A stretch of DNA of 46,224 bases from Fimadaptatus sp948467645 (GCA_948467645.1 CAOKFD010000021.1:1-46224), one strand, 5' to 3'. Positions 22,537-30,745 are shown, numbered from the stretch's first letter. The notes: generated by a model not told the origin, from the letters alone. Program-made: numbers and translations.

Positions 22537-24033
22537 ATGGGCAGGTGCGATTACGCTTCGGAAACCACGCGCAACACGCTTAAACGGCTTGAGGGCATAA
22601 GTGAAACGAGCGTGCTTGCTTCTGAGCTGGAGCGCGTGCTGGATGGCGTAAGTTCACTTCAGGAGCTATGGCATTACCGGCATGTATTCGATCGGCTGGA
22701 CGAGGGCACTGTGCGCGCGTCCATACGGCTTATTACCGCGCGTGCCAAGCTGTTTGTATGCGCGGCGCAGACCGGGCGTGCGCGGGAGCTGATAAGTCTT
22801 TTGCCGCCGGACAGCCGCTGCCTGGCGCAGGCTGAATTGCTTATGCCGGGTTTAGGCTGGGACGAGTTTTTGCAGCACATAAAGCTTATGCGCGAGCGGG
22901 GCTGGCTGCCGCTGGAGCGTCTGACCATAACCGCGGGGCGGCCGTCGGTGCTTAACGGGCGGTGGGACTTTTTCGAGCAATGGCCGCGCATGTATGCAAA
23001 CGCGGACGAAACGCGGTGCGTATTGCGCGACGTGCTGGGCGAGGATGCGGACGAGGTATTTGCGATTGCGGAGGTAGAGGCACTTTATCAGCATGACCGG
23101 TGTTACGACGCGCTTGTGAAGCTGGTGAGCACGCTTCCGCTGCTTACGGACAGCCGACACAACATCGACGTTTTATTTCCGGCGCTTACGTTTCAGATAT
23201 TCATACTGGTCATCAACGGGCAAGCGCCGTCCACGATTCCGCTTATGGAATCGCTGCGCGCGCAGACGCGCCGGGACGGGGCGTGTGGGGGATGGCTGCC
23301 GAATATAGACGCATTGGACGCATGGGCGGCGATGTACGACGGCGACTATGCGCGCATCACGCACTGGATGCAGGAATGTGCGCCCGACGAGTATGCCGAG
23401 TTTTGTATGCTGGACACATTCAGGTACATGATAAAGCTGCGGGTATACCTTATACAGGGCAAGCATTTGGCGTTTATATCGCTGGCGGCGCGTTTGATGC
23501 CTTTATTTGAATCCGGGCGGCGCAGTGTGGACATATGCGAATTGAACATGCTTTGGGCGATAAGCGATCTGACGCGCGGCGACGAGGAATCGGCGCTGAG
23601 TCATGCGCTTATTTCGATTGAAATCGCGGAGCGCTGCAGCATTGAGCGGATTATTGCGGACGAAGGCGAGCGGGCTTTGACCGTGCTTTTACTTGTCAAG
23701 CGGCGCAGGGGGCGCACGCCGTTTCTTACGCGTTTGATACAGCTCACCCAGAATGTGGCGACGCTATATCCGCGCTACAGGAAGGAGCAATTGCCCGACA
23801 ATCCGTCATTATCGGCGGCGGAGATGAATGTGCTAAGGCTGATGGCCGACGGGCGCAGCAATGCGGAGATTGCTGAGCTGATGCAGATAACTGTTAACAC
23901 GGTCAAGGCGCATTGCAAGCACATTGCGGTGAAGCTAAAAACCAGCAACCGGCAGCAGGCGGTAAGGCGTGCGATCGAGCTGGGATTAATACGCCCGCCA
24001 TACGATGGGAATTCCGACATTCCATCACTCTAA
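22537..24033 (+). CDS. LuxR-type transcriptional regulator with helical N-terminal region
   Basis: A 498-aa protein. The C-terminal 65 residues (about 425-490) are a LuxR/GerE helix-turn-helix: LSAAEMNVLRLMADGRSNAEI followed by TVNTVKAHCKHIAVKL and KTSNRQQAVRRAIELGLI. The upstream 420 residues are alpha-helical and repeat-like, as in the sensor half of MalT-type regulators, but no Walker A or STAND ATPase domain is present. The ligand is unknown. GAGG lies 9 nt before the ATG. The next gene, 81 bp downstream on the same strand, encodes a secreted protein that is a candidate target. Confidence 0.85.
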   Translation: MGRCDYASETTRNTLKRLEGISETSVLASELERVLDGVSSLQELWHYRHVFDRLDEGTVRASIRLITARAKLFVCAAQTGRARELISLLPPDSRCLAQAELLMPGLGWDEFLQHIKLMRERGWLPLERLTITAGRPSVLNGRWDFFEQWPRMYANADETRCVLRDVLGEDADEVFAIAEVEALYQHDRCYDALVKLVSTLPLLTDSRHNIDVLFPALTFQIFILVINGQAPSTIPLMESLRAQTRRDGACGGWLPNIDALDAWAAMYDGDYARITHWMQECAPDEYAEFCMLDTFRYMIKLRVYLIQGKHLAFISLAARLMPLFESGRRSVDICELNMLWAISDLTRGDEESALSHALISIEIAERCSIERIIADEGERALTVLLLVKRRRGRTPFLTRLIQLTQNVATLYPRYRKEQLPDNPSLSAAEMNVLRLMADGRSNAEIAELMQITVNTVKAHCKHIAVKLKTSNRQQAVRRAIELGLIRPPYDGNSDIPSL

Positions 24034-24114
24034 TTAAGGAAGCAACACACATGGGTGTGCTTCAACATACACGCGCCATTCATGCGCAATCATTTATGAA
24101 AGGTTGGTACTACT

Positions 24115-24762
24115 ATGAAAAAGTTTCTTGCGATGATTTTGAGCATCATGCTGCTGGCTCTGCCCTGCGCGAGCCTAGCTGACGCGGACGCGGCAGCCGA
24201 GACTGACGCGGACGCGGTAGCCGAGACCGACGCGGACGCGGTAGCCGAGACCGACGCTGCCGGCGAAGCCATCGAGTTCACCTACGATCCTGACGTTATT
24301 GCTCAGGCGGGTCTTGAGGGCGAGTTTGTCTCTCTGGCCGACATGGGAATTTTGTTCCAGTTCTTCCTCCCGAACACGCTGACTGCTCAGGACCTGACCG
24401 AAGATCAGGCTGCGACCGGCGCTATTGCGCTTTTCGTAAACGAGGACGCCACCAACTCGATGTCGATCGGCTACGGCATGGCCGTTGACGCCGAAGGCAA
24501 CACCGTAACCACTCTGGAAGAGCTGAACGCGGCCTATGCGTCCGCCGGCTGCGAAGACATGGAATACGCCACCATCAACGGCATCCCCTGCATGAGCTAC
24601 TCCATCAAGGCCAGTGACGTGGGCGGCGTAGCCTTCCTGTTCGACGACGGCACCCAGCTCACCTTCAACTTCTCCCCCGCTTCCGACGAAAACTTCGCCG
24701 TGGCTACCTACGCTATCCTCTCCTCTATCATGCCCGTTGAGGATACTGAAGCAGCGGCTTAA
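24115..24762 (+). CDS. secreted protein with an acidic tandem-repeat linker
   Basis: A 215-aa protein with a signal peptide (MKKFLAMILSIMLLALPCASLA, cleavage near residue 22). Three 8-residue repeats of the DADAVAET type follow, encoded by 24-bp direct repeats at about 24181-24260, and then a globular domain (about 50-210) that I do not recognise. That domain has the strings LADMGILFQFFLP and TINGIPCMSYSIK and two cysteines (near 143 and 154). The overall charge is strongly acidic. Codons are optimised as in highly expressed genes. It lies behind the LuxR-type gene and ends at a strong terminator. Confidence 0.85.
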   Translation: MKKFLAMILSIMLLALPCASLADADAAAETDADAVAETDADAVAETDAAGEAIEFTYDPDVIAQAGLEGEFVSLADMGILFQFFLPNTLTAQDLTEDQAATGAIALFVNEDATNSMSIGYGMAVDAEGNTVTTLEELNAAYASAGCEDMEYATINGIPCMSYSIKASDVGGVAFLFDDGTQLTFNFSPASDENFAVATYAILSSIMPVEDTEAAA

Positions 24763-24783
24763 TTTCTGGGGATTTGGTCATTC

Positions 24784-24818
24784 GAAGCGTTTCCGGTTGG
24801 GGAACGCTTCTTTCTTTT
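24784..24818 (+). terminator. intrinsic terminator of the secreted acidic protein gene
   Basis: GAAGCGTT and AACGCTTC form a stem with inner GG/CC pairs and are followed by TTTCTTTT. Confidence 0.85.
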
Positions 24819-25093
24819 CGGAAGAAAAGAAAGAAGCAAAGAAAAGTCGTTTAGGTCTTTCTCCCGCAACCCATCTTAGTTCAGGCTTTTTAGGGAGCTA
24901 TATACGGGAAGTTACACTACTTTCTTGCGCCGCTTGTCTTGCCCAGAGCCAGCGGCGTTTACATTCATCCTTGTTTATGGCTCACGCAAGCTATAATCTG
25001 TATTCGTTTCGGGATTCCGCGAATGGACGCTTCTTGTTTAGGCATGTTGCGCCCGCGCCATGTTCGCCACCCCTCGGCGGCTCAGATGAAAGT
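24819..25093. other. non-coding stretch before the dispersed repeat
   Basis: It begins with a purine-rich run (GAAAAGAAAGAAGCAAAG). Open frames exist but have no ribosome binding site and no recognisable product. It may be the left part of the same repetitive unit as 25094-25362, because copy 1 is cut by the window edge at that side. Confidence 0.5.
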
Positions 25094-25362
25094 TCGGCGG
25101 TGAGGTTCACGCCCGCCGGAAAGTAGGGCGGGCGCGAAAACTTGCTATCCAGACGCGAAACGAGATGTATGAGCGGCCATCCATACCGCGCCCACCATAA
25201 ATTAAAGTGGGCGCGGAAGTTAGGCCGTTATCCTCCTGCTTCTGTACAAGCATCTTACACGCGCAGAGAGCGGCAAAACAATCATCGCCGCAAAGTTCCG
25301 TTACCCTACAAAGCTACGCCGCCCGCCAAACTCCGTAATCTCCACCCTGTTCGACAGGGTGG
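25094..25362. repeat. 270-bp structured dispersed repeat, copy 2
   Basis: Second copy of the repeat at 8-277. The terminal hairpin here is perfect: CCACCCTGT-TCG-ACAGGGTGG at 25342-25362. Copy 1 has a bulged variant with one compensatory pair change. The segment between the internal hairpins is the most conserved. Confidence 0.8.
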
Positions 25363-25442
25363 AGCGGGACATTGAAAACGTGCTTAACGACATATATAAG
25401 ATTGCTTTCCATCACCTGCGTTAAAGTGGTCGAATAAGCCAT
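25314..25442 (-). CDS. possible 42-aa small ORF running into the repeat
   Basis: An AGGAGG lies 5 nt before an ATG at 25442. The frame begins MAYSTTLTQVMESNLIYVV and ends with TAG inside the dispersed repeat. Beyond that TAG the same frame stays open across nearly the whole repeat to a TGA near its far end. Not recognised. It could be a truncated gene whose 3' part was replaced by the repeat, or a chance frame. It lies downstream of the ABC-2 operon, behind a strong hairpin. Confidence 0.3.
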   Translation of the reverse strand: MAYSTTLTQVMESNLIYVVKHVFNVPLHPVEQGGDYGVWRAA

Positions 25443-25461
25443 ATCTGCCTCCTACGCGAGC

Positions 25462-25501
25462 GCGCCCGGCGTTCAAGGCCAACCGCCTTAACGCCGGGCG
25501 C
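25462..25501. terminator. long hairpin terminator at the end of the ABC-2 operon
   Basis: GCGCCCGGCGTT and AACGCCGGGCGC form a perfect 12-bp stem, with an inner AAGGC/GCCTT extension. It starts 20 bp past the permease stop. The T-rich side (ACTTTATTGTTT) faces the plus strand; on the minus strand no U-run follows, so efficiency in that direction is uncertain. Confidence 0.65.
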
Positions 25502-25520
25502 ACTTTATTGTTTAATCACT

Positions 25521-26297
25521 TTATGAGCCGGTCGATCGATAATGTCTCAGCCCCAGCCGCCATATCGCCCACGCGGGCAGCAGCAGTCCACCCCCCGCCA
25601 GCGGACATATTATCAGCCACGGACTGTTCCAGCGCCCCAGCAGGTACATCAGCGGATAGTACTGTATGCACGCCAGCGGCACAACATATGTATAGAACCT
25701 GAGCGCCTCGCGGCCGTACACACTGACCGGGTACGCGCCGTGGTCGCGGCTGCCGTCGGTAAACACGTTCATGAATTCTAATCCCTCGGTCGTAAAGAAC
25801 GACAGCCCCGCGTATATCCAGAACAGCGCCGCAAACATCACCGTGCCTCCCAGTATCATCATCACAAGCGTCAGCACGCGCGCGCCTGTCCACACCACCG
25901 CGCAGTTGGGTATCGCATAGGCCAGCACCGCAACCGCCTGTATCGCGCGCCCTATGCGGCCAAACTCCACGGTTGAGGCCAGCACCTGAAACACTTCATT
26001 GCGCGGGCGCACCAGCATCCTGTCGAATTGACCGTTGCCCAGCAGCCGCGGGAACACGTCCAGCCCGCGCACAAAGCACTCTGCCAGCGAAAATGCCATA
26101 AGCACCACCGCATAGCAGATAAGCACCTCTTCAAAATTAAAGCCGTCCACCTGACCGAATCTGTCAAAAAGGAAGTAGACTATCAGCAGCGAAGCCAGCG
26201 ACGTGGTTATCTGGCTGAGCATCATCATGAAGAACGCGGCCTTGTGCTGCATCGCACTGCGCAGGTGAATGCCTAAAAATTTAATGTATAGCTTCAT
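25521..26297 (-). CDS. ABC-2 type permease (second subunit)
   Basis: A 258-aa integral membrane protein with about six membrane spans, resembling the DUF990/ABC-2 family permeases that occur in pairs next to an ATPase. The N-terminal MKLYIKFLGIHLRSAMQHKAAFF and central LGNGQFDRMLVRPRNEVFQVL are typical of that family. GGGAGG lies 8 nt before the ATG at 26297. It forms a heteromeric export or efflux pump with the two upstream genes. Substrate unknown. Confidence 0.85.
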   Translation of the reverse strand: MKLYIKFLGIHLRSAMQHKAAFFMMMLSQITTSLASLLIVYFLFDRFGQVDGFNFEEVLICYAVVLMAFSLAECFVRGLDVFPRLLGNGQFDRMLVRPRNEVFQVLASTVEFGRIGRAIQAVAVLAYAIPNCAVVWTGARVLTLVMMILGGTVMFAALFWIYAGLSFFTTEGLEFMNVFTDGSRDHGAYPVSVYGREALRFYTYVVPLACIQYYPLMYLLGRWNSPWLIICPLAGGGLLLPAWAIWRLGLRHYRSTGS

Positions 26298-26301
26298 GCG
26301 T

Positions 26302-27102
26302 TCAGCCTCCCTGCACAACCACGCGTTTAAGCGCGCGGCGCATCAGCAGTTCGCCCACGATCACGAGTATAATCAGCCACATCACCTGACCGCCCAATTG
26401 CATCAGCATCTCCTGCCCCGCGATATTGCCGCTGAACACGCGCAGCGGCACGTCCTGCATATAGCCAAACGGCAGGAGCTTAACTATCCGCTGAAACGCG
26501 TCCGGCATGAACGGCAGCGGTATCAGACTGCCAGTAAACACGTCGCACAATGTCTGAAACAGTATTCGCACGCCCTGCGCCGACATTGTGTAAAACGTCA
26601 TTACATAGCTGAGCATTGTAATCGCAATCGCGATATTGGCCGCCAGCAGCATCGACACAAGGAACATCAGCGCCGTGCCCCAGTCGGGCAGAACTATGCC
26701 GTACGGCGCGGGCAGGCACGACGCGAATATCAGCACCGGCACGCACCTTAGCAGCGTACCCGACAGCCTTAGCCCCATGTTGCGCGCGAACCACAGCGAA
26801 TACACGCTCATCGGGCGAATCAGCTCGTATGCGACGCTGCCATCGGTTATCAGCTCGTATATGCTGCTATCGGCGCGCCACGACATGAACATCATCAGAA
26901 ACGCCTGCTGCATCCATATGTATGATGACGTTTCCTGCATTGTCATTGTGAACTGCGCCGGATTTGACTGATAAAACGCCTTATAAAGCAGCACCAGCAG
27001 CCCGCCCCACGCAAACTGCGTAGCCATGCCCGCCAGCGCCGCGACGCGGTATTGCATACCATTAAGGAACTTCATGCGCAGTACAGACATGTACTTTTTC
27101 AT
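26302..27102 (-). CDS. ABC-2 type permease (first subunit)
   Basis: A 266-aa membrane protein with about six spans, paralogous to the neighbouring permease. ITDGSVAYELIRPMSVYSLWFARNMG corresponds to the same loop as LVRPRNEVF in its partner. The start overlaps the ATPase stop (ATGA), with AAGGAG 8 nt upstream inside the ATPase gene. The middle gene of a three-gene operon. Confidence 0.86.
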   Translation of the reverse strand: MKKYMSVLRMKFLNGMQYRVAALAGMATQFAWGGLLVLLYKAFYQSNPAQFTMTMQETSSYIWMQQAFLMMFMSWRADSSIYELITDGSVAYELIRPMSVYSLWFARNMGLRLSGTLLRCVPVLIFASCLPAPYGIVLPDWGTALMFLVSMLLAANIAIAITMLSYVMTFYTMSAQGVRILFQTLCDVFTGSLIPLPFMPDAFQRIVKLLPFGYMQDVPLRVFSGNIAGQEMLMQLGGQVMWLIILVIVGELLMRRALKRVVVQGG

Positions 27103-28073
27103 AGCACGTACTCCTTGTAAAGGCGCAGCACCATGTCATCCACCGGCACGCCCGCAACCGATATGTCGTTTACCTCCAGCGTGCGCGACAGCATTGCAAT
27201 CGCGTCCGATATGGACATAATCGCGGTATCAACGTCGAACACCGCGCGGGAGCGCAGTCTTTCGCGCAGGCGCAGTCCCTCGCACTCGGGCAGTTCGCCG
27301 CTCGAGAACTCCACCGTCAACGCGCGTACGCTGGAATAATGCGATTTAAGCTCGCTCAGGCTGCCGTCCAGCAATACTTTGCCATGCCCCACCAGCATTA
27401 TCCGCTCGGTCAGCGCCTCAATATCGCTCATATCGTGCGTGGTCAGTATCACGGTCACGCCGCTTTCGCGGTTGATTTCGCGTATGAATTCGCGCACGGC
27501 GATCTTGCTCACCGCGTCCAGACCTATGGTCGGCTCGTCGAGGAACAGTATGCGCGGCTCGTGCAAAAGCGACGCCGCGATCTCGCACCTCATGCGCTGT
27601 CCCAGCGATAATTGGCGCGTGGGCGTGCCGATTATCTTGCTCAGATCAAGCCGCTCGACCAGATCGTCCATGCTGCGCTTGAAGCGCGCCCTGTCCACGT
27701 CGTATATGTCGCGCAGCAGCTCGAACGAATCGATCACCGGCACTTCCCACCATAGCTGGGAGCGCTGGCCGAACACCACGCCGATGTTGCGCGCGTGGCG
27801 CATACGGTCGCGCCATGGCGTAAGGCCGTCTATCACACACTCGCCCGCGTCGGGCGTGAGTATGCCGCTCATCACCTTGATAGTGGATGACTTGCCCGCG
27901 CCGTTCGGGCCTATATAGCCCACCATCTCGCCGTCGTTTACGTCGAACGACAGATCGTCCAGCGCGTGTATGTAATCGTATTCGCGGCTGAACAGCGCCC
28001 TTGCCGCCGCGCGCATACCGCCCCCGCGGCGCGCCACGCGGAATGTCTTTTTGATGCCCCTGAGATGAATCAA
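27099..28073 (-). CDS. ABC transporter ATPase of the ABC-2 exporter
   Basis: A 324-aa NatA/DrrA-like ATPase. Walker A is GPNGAGKSST, the signature is LSLGQRMR (typical of this group instead of LSGGQ), Walker B is ILFLDEPTIGLD and the H-loop is TTHD. A C-terminal regulatory domain of about 90 residues follows. The initiator is TTG at 28073, with GGGGGG 6 nt upstream and no better ATG nearby. This is the first gene of the operon, reading away from the secreted repeat-protein gene. A drug, peptide or lipid export role is possible, but nothing fixes it. Confidence 0.88.
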   Translation of the reverse strand: MIHLRGIKKTFRVARRGGGMRAAARALFSREYDYIHALDDLSFDVNDGEMVGYIGPNGAGKSSTIKVMSGILTPDAGECVIDGLTPWRDRMRHARNIGVVFGQRSQLWWEVPVIDSFELLRDIYDVDRARFKRSMDDLVERLDLSKIIGTPTRQLSLGQRMRCEIAASLLHEPRILFLDEPTIGLDAVSKIAVREFIREINRESGVTVILTTHDMSDIEALTERIMLVGHGKVLLDGSLSELKSHYSSVRALTVEFSSGELPECEGLRLRERLRSRAVFDVDTAIMSISDAIAMLSRTLEVNDISVAGVPVDDMVLRLYKEYVL

Positions 28074-28150
28074 ACTGTTCCCCCCTCTCGGAAAACCTTC
28101 ATATGTACGATGCGCGCTCCGCGCACCCCGCCAAAAATGGGTGGACTTTT

Positions 28151-28179
28151 ATTATATTACGTTTAAGGCGTTACGTCAA
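28151..28179 (-). promoter_or_regulatory. sigma-A promoter of the ABC-2 exporter operon
   Basis: TTGACG (28174-28179) and TATAAT (28151-28156) are 17 nt apart on the minus strand. The start near 28144 leaves a leader of about 70 nt. The MITE at 28240 lies about 60 bp upstream of the -35. Confidence 0.87.
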
Positions 28180-28239
28180 TCATATTTTTACATTAATACT
28201 CTTCATTTGCAATCTTGCTACGTTTGCGCCGCACTTTTT

Positions 28240-28402
28240 TAGAGTGTGCCTCAAGCGGGACAATCCGCAGGTTCGAGTGGATTTTTCGTCAGTTCAAGGA
28301 AGAAATCCGAAGGCTTAGCAGCGCTAAGTCGAGCTTTGTGACGCAGAAATGGCGGAGCGACACCCAAAACTGCGTACTCCGGAATTTTTGAGACACACTC
28401 TA
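28240..28402. mobile_element. MITE, copy 2
   Basis: A relative of the element at 14293-14456, in the same orientation and about 80 % identical by eye. The right end TTTTTGAGACACACTCTA is identical; the left end has diverged (TAGAGTGTGCCTCAAGCG). TA flanks both ends. The central CTTAGC/GCTAAG hairpin is kept. It lies between the divergent ABC-2 and repeat-protein promoters. Confidence 0.85.
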
Positions 28403-28407
28403 GCTTT

Positions 28408-28426
28408 GCAATAGTCAAACTATTGC
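28408..28426 (+). promoter_or_regulatory. palindromic operator at the repeat-protein promoter
   Basis: GCAATAGT-CAA-ACTATTGC is a perfect inverted repeat with 8-bp arms. Its right arm overlaps the -35 hexamer at 28423, as expected for a repressor site. It abuts the MITE end by 5 bp. Confidence 0.6.
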
Positions 28427-28451
28427 GCTTGGCACTTCAACGTGATATAAT
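28423..28451 (+). promoter_or_regulatory. promoter of the five-repeat secreted protein gene
   Basis: TTGCGC (28423-28428) and TATAAT (28446-28451) are 17 nt apart. The leader from about 28458 to 28659 is some 200 nt long, unusually long for this window, and has a TGCAT...ATGCA stem near 28537-28565. No known riboswitch was recognised. Confidence 0.72.
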
Positions 28452-28659
28452 GCTTTCATGAATTGATTTTTTCACTCGCATTAGCTTTATATCGTTCAAT
28501 CAATTTCCCGCATAAATCGTTTAATAGTACAGGCATTGCATCGTGAACCGGGGTGAGGTTTAATGCACGGGTAGGATTTTATCGTCGCTTTTCGCTTGAA
28601 CAACTTATTTTGTTGGCATAATCGTTCAATGAGTGTATTTTGTTTGAGGAGGATTACAT

Positions 28660-29478
28660 ATGATGAAACATACAATCAAGACTCGCTTAATCGCAGCAGT
28701 GCTGTTTTTGACGACGCTGCTTTCCTTCACCGCCCCCGCCTTCGCCGCAGCCGACTATTCCGAGCTGATCTCCAGCATACTCGACGATATGAACACGATC
28801 GACGAAAGCTGCTCCGGCGCGCCCCAGCAGAGTGCCAACGGCGCGTACCGTCTTGTCGAAATGCTGGCTATAATCGCTACCAAAGGCAACGACGGCACGT
28901 ATTCCGATGTGATAAGCGGCGTACTCACCGATCTTGATACCAACAACGCGTCCTGCTCGGGCGCACCTCAGCAGACCGCAAACGGCACCTATCGCGCGGT
29001 GGAGCTGCTCGCGATAATCGCGCTGGAGCACGACACGACCGGCGCATACAAGGACGTAATCAGCAACCAACTTACCACCTTAACCGAAAACAACGCCTCC
29101 TGCTCGGGCGCACCCCAGCAGAGCGCCAACGGGCTGTACCGCTGCGCTGAGCTGCTGGCGATAATCGCGCATGAACTGGACGTGGGCAAGAATGCCTATT
29201 CTGATTCGATAAGCGATGTACTTAATCGTATGCAGACTCAGAACGAAAGCTGCGGCAGCGCGGTTCAGCAGGAGGTCAACGGCGCGTACCGCTGTGTCGA
29301 GCTGCTTGCGATAATCGCATACGAGCTGGATACATACGGCATATACTCATCGCTTATATCCGGCGTGCTTACTTCGCTGAGCGACGTTAACGACACCTGC
29401 TCCAGCGCGCCCCAGCAGCTTGCCAACGGCATGTATCGCTGTGTCGAAATGGCGGCACTGGTCGCAACGGCCATGTAA
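28660..29478 (+). CDS. secreted protein of five ~49-residue cysteine repeats
   Basis: A 272-aa protein with a signal peptide (about residues 1-30, cleavage near AFAA). The rest is five tandem repeats beginning at residues 33, 81, 130, 180 and 229. The consensus is YSxxISxxLxxLxxxN, then SCSGAPQQxANG, then YRxxELLAIIA. Each repeat has one fixed Cys; repeats 3-5 add a second in YRC. The pattern suggests two amphipathic helices joined by a conserved Cys/Gln loop, stacking as a small extracellular helical array. I do not recognise the family. GAGG lies 7 nt before the ATG. The next gene on the strand is a secreted C39-like peptidase with its own promoter. Confidence 0.9.
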   Translation: MMKHTIKTRLIAAVLFLTTLLSFTAPAFAAADYSELISSILDDMNTIDESCSGAPQQSANGAYRLVEMLAIIATKGNDGTYSDVISGVLTDLDTNNASCSGAPQQTANGTYRAVELLAIIALEHDTTGAYKDVISNQLTTLTENNASCSGAPQQSANGLYRCAELLAIIAHELDVGKNAYSDSISDVLNRMQTQNESCGSAVQQEVNGAYRCVELLAIIAYELDTYGIYSSLISGVLTSLSDVNDTCSSAPQQLANGMYRCVEMAALVATAM

Positions 29479-29490
29479 TATTTTTGTCTC

Positions 29491-29519
29491 AAAGCGGCTG
29501 TGCAATGCACAGTCGCTTT
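29491..29519 (+). terminator. terminator of the repeat-protein gene
   Basis: AAAGCGGCTGTGC and GCACAGTCGCTTT form a 13-bp stem with one G-U pair around an AAT loop. The T-run lies 10 nt further on, so it is a moderate terminator. Confidence 0.65.
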
Positions 29520-29607
29520 AATGTTCGGATTTTTGCATGTATATCCGCTTAATGTATTTTAATTCTGTTCGTTATTCGTATATTTCCCGATTTTAGGCTT
29601 CAGGCAA

Positions 29608-29636
29608 TTGACGCAGCGGCATATATATGCTATTAT
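29608..29636 (+). promoter_or_regulatory. promoter of the C39-like peptidase gene
   Basis: TTGACG (29608-29613) and TATTAT (29631-29636) are 17 nt apart, about 85 bp before the ATG. Confidence 0.78.
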
Positions 29637-29720
29637 TTTCTTCAGCTCATTGCACTATGCGAATGCTTTTCGGCAAACCATTGAGCAGAAACGATTTTGG
29701 GTAGATAGGAGAAATGTATT

Positions 29721-30485
29721 ATGAAGAAGTTTCCCATCCTCCTGGTTCTCGTTCTTCTGGTGGTATTGACTGTACCTGCGTTTGCGGATTCCGCGACCAT
29801 CCCCTTCCCGGCTGATTACGACACCACGTCCTCGGGCGCGTCATCGTATCAGAATTCGGGCGACCACACGGATTCGATATACTTTTCGCATCCCGACTAT
29901 TACAACATGACTTCGACTGATACGCTTACCATTCTTACGAATTTCAAGACGTATCAGCAGACGACTGAATATACCTGCGGCCCGGCTTCGGTGCTGATGG
30001 TGCTCAACTACTTTGGCGAGACCAGCTATGACGAAATGGGCATCGCCGAGGTCGCCGACTGCAAGCCCGGCGAGGGCAGCACTCCGCAGGGACTTAGCAA
30101 GTTCTTTGAATCCATCGGCTGGGAAGTGACCAACAACCTGTCCGACGGCAGCGAAAACGGCGAGGAAGAATTCGACAGCGAAACCTTTGCCGCGTGGGTC
30201 ATAGAGAATCTGAAGGCCGGCACGCCCATCATCGTGGATTGGATCGACTGGGACGGCCATTTCCAGATAATCATCGGCTATGACACGATGGGCACCGATT
30301 CGGTGGGCGACGACGTACTGATCGTAGCCGACCCGTATGACACTTCTGACCACCTGCAGGACGGCTACTACACGCTGGGCGCGGAGCGCTTCTTCTACAT
30401 GTGGCACGAGGGCTTCTCGGCCGACGGCGACGACATTCAGGTTCAGCCCTATGTAATCGCCCGCCCCGCATCTGCCGCTGAATAA
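29721..30485 (+). CDS. secreted C39-like cysteine peptidase
   Basis: A 254-aa protein with a signal peptide (residues 1-22, LTVPAFA cleavage) and a C39/papain-like catalytic domain. TYQQTTEYTCGPAS contains the probable oxyanion Gln and nucleophile Cys86, WDGHFQIIIGYD the His180 and VADPYD the Asp204. Unlike bacteriocin-processing C39 domains it is not joined to an ABC transporter. An acidic insertion (about 140-153) sits between Cys and His. AGGAGA lies 8 nt before the ATG. It is next to the five-repeat secreted protein and ends at a strong terminator. The substrate is unknown. Confidence 0.87.
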   Translation: MKKFPILLVLVLLVVLTVPAFADSATIPFPADYDTTSSGASSYQNSGDHTDSIYFSHPDYYNMTSTDTLTILTNFKTYQQTTEYTCGPASVLMVLNYFGETSYDEMGIAEVADCKPGEGSTPQGLSKFFESIGWEVTNNLSDGSENGEEEFDSETFAAWVIENLKAGTPIIVDWIDWDGHFQIIIGYDTMGTDSVGDDVLIVADPYDTSDHLQDGYYTLGAERFFYMWHEGFSADGDDIQVQPYVIARPASAAE

Positions 30486-30497
30486 TCTATCTTACAT

Positions 30498-30533
30498 ATA
30501 CCCGGAAGGCGCGAATGCTTTCCGGGTATTTTT
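30498..30533 (+). terminator. intrinsic terminator of the C39-like peptidase gene
   Basis: ATACCCGGAA and TTCCGGGTAT form a 10-bp stem followed directly by TTTTT. Confidence 0.9.
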
Positions 30534-30597
30534 GCGTTCAGGCATAATTTCGCGCGTTTGCTTATTACGCATTTTGAGCGCAAGCCGCCGCCAAAAC

Positions 30598-30626
30598 TTG
30601 CGTTCGCATCAGAGCGGTGATATAAT
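30598..30626 (+). promoter_or_regulatory. promoter of the ceramidase-domain gene
   Basis: TTGCGT (30598-30603) and TATAAT (30621-30626) are separated by 17 nt. Confidence 0.75.
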
Positions 30627-30713
30627 GGCGCTGCGGTATCGGCTGAGTGCGCGCAAATACATGGCCGCGTCCCGAGGCGAAGGGGCGGGCCGCCGTGCGA
30701 GGCCAGGTCGTAA

Positions 30714-30735
30714 TCCGCGCAATTTTACGCGGAGG
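30714..30735 (+). promoter_or_regulatory. hairpin overlapping the ribosome binding site
   Basis: TCCGCG (30714-30719) can pair with CGCGGA (30728-30733), which includes the first three bases of the GGAGG at 30731-30735. It may dampen translation of the next gene. Confidence 0.4.
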
Positions 30736-30745
30736 ACAATTGAAT

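Noticed and set aside
28530..28580. c-di-GMP riboswitch in the leader of the repeat-protein gene
   Set aside because: A short stem is present, but the conserved tetraloop-receptor and GGCCTAAA-type core were not found.
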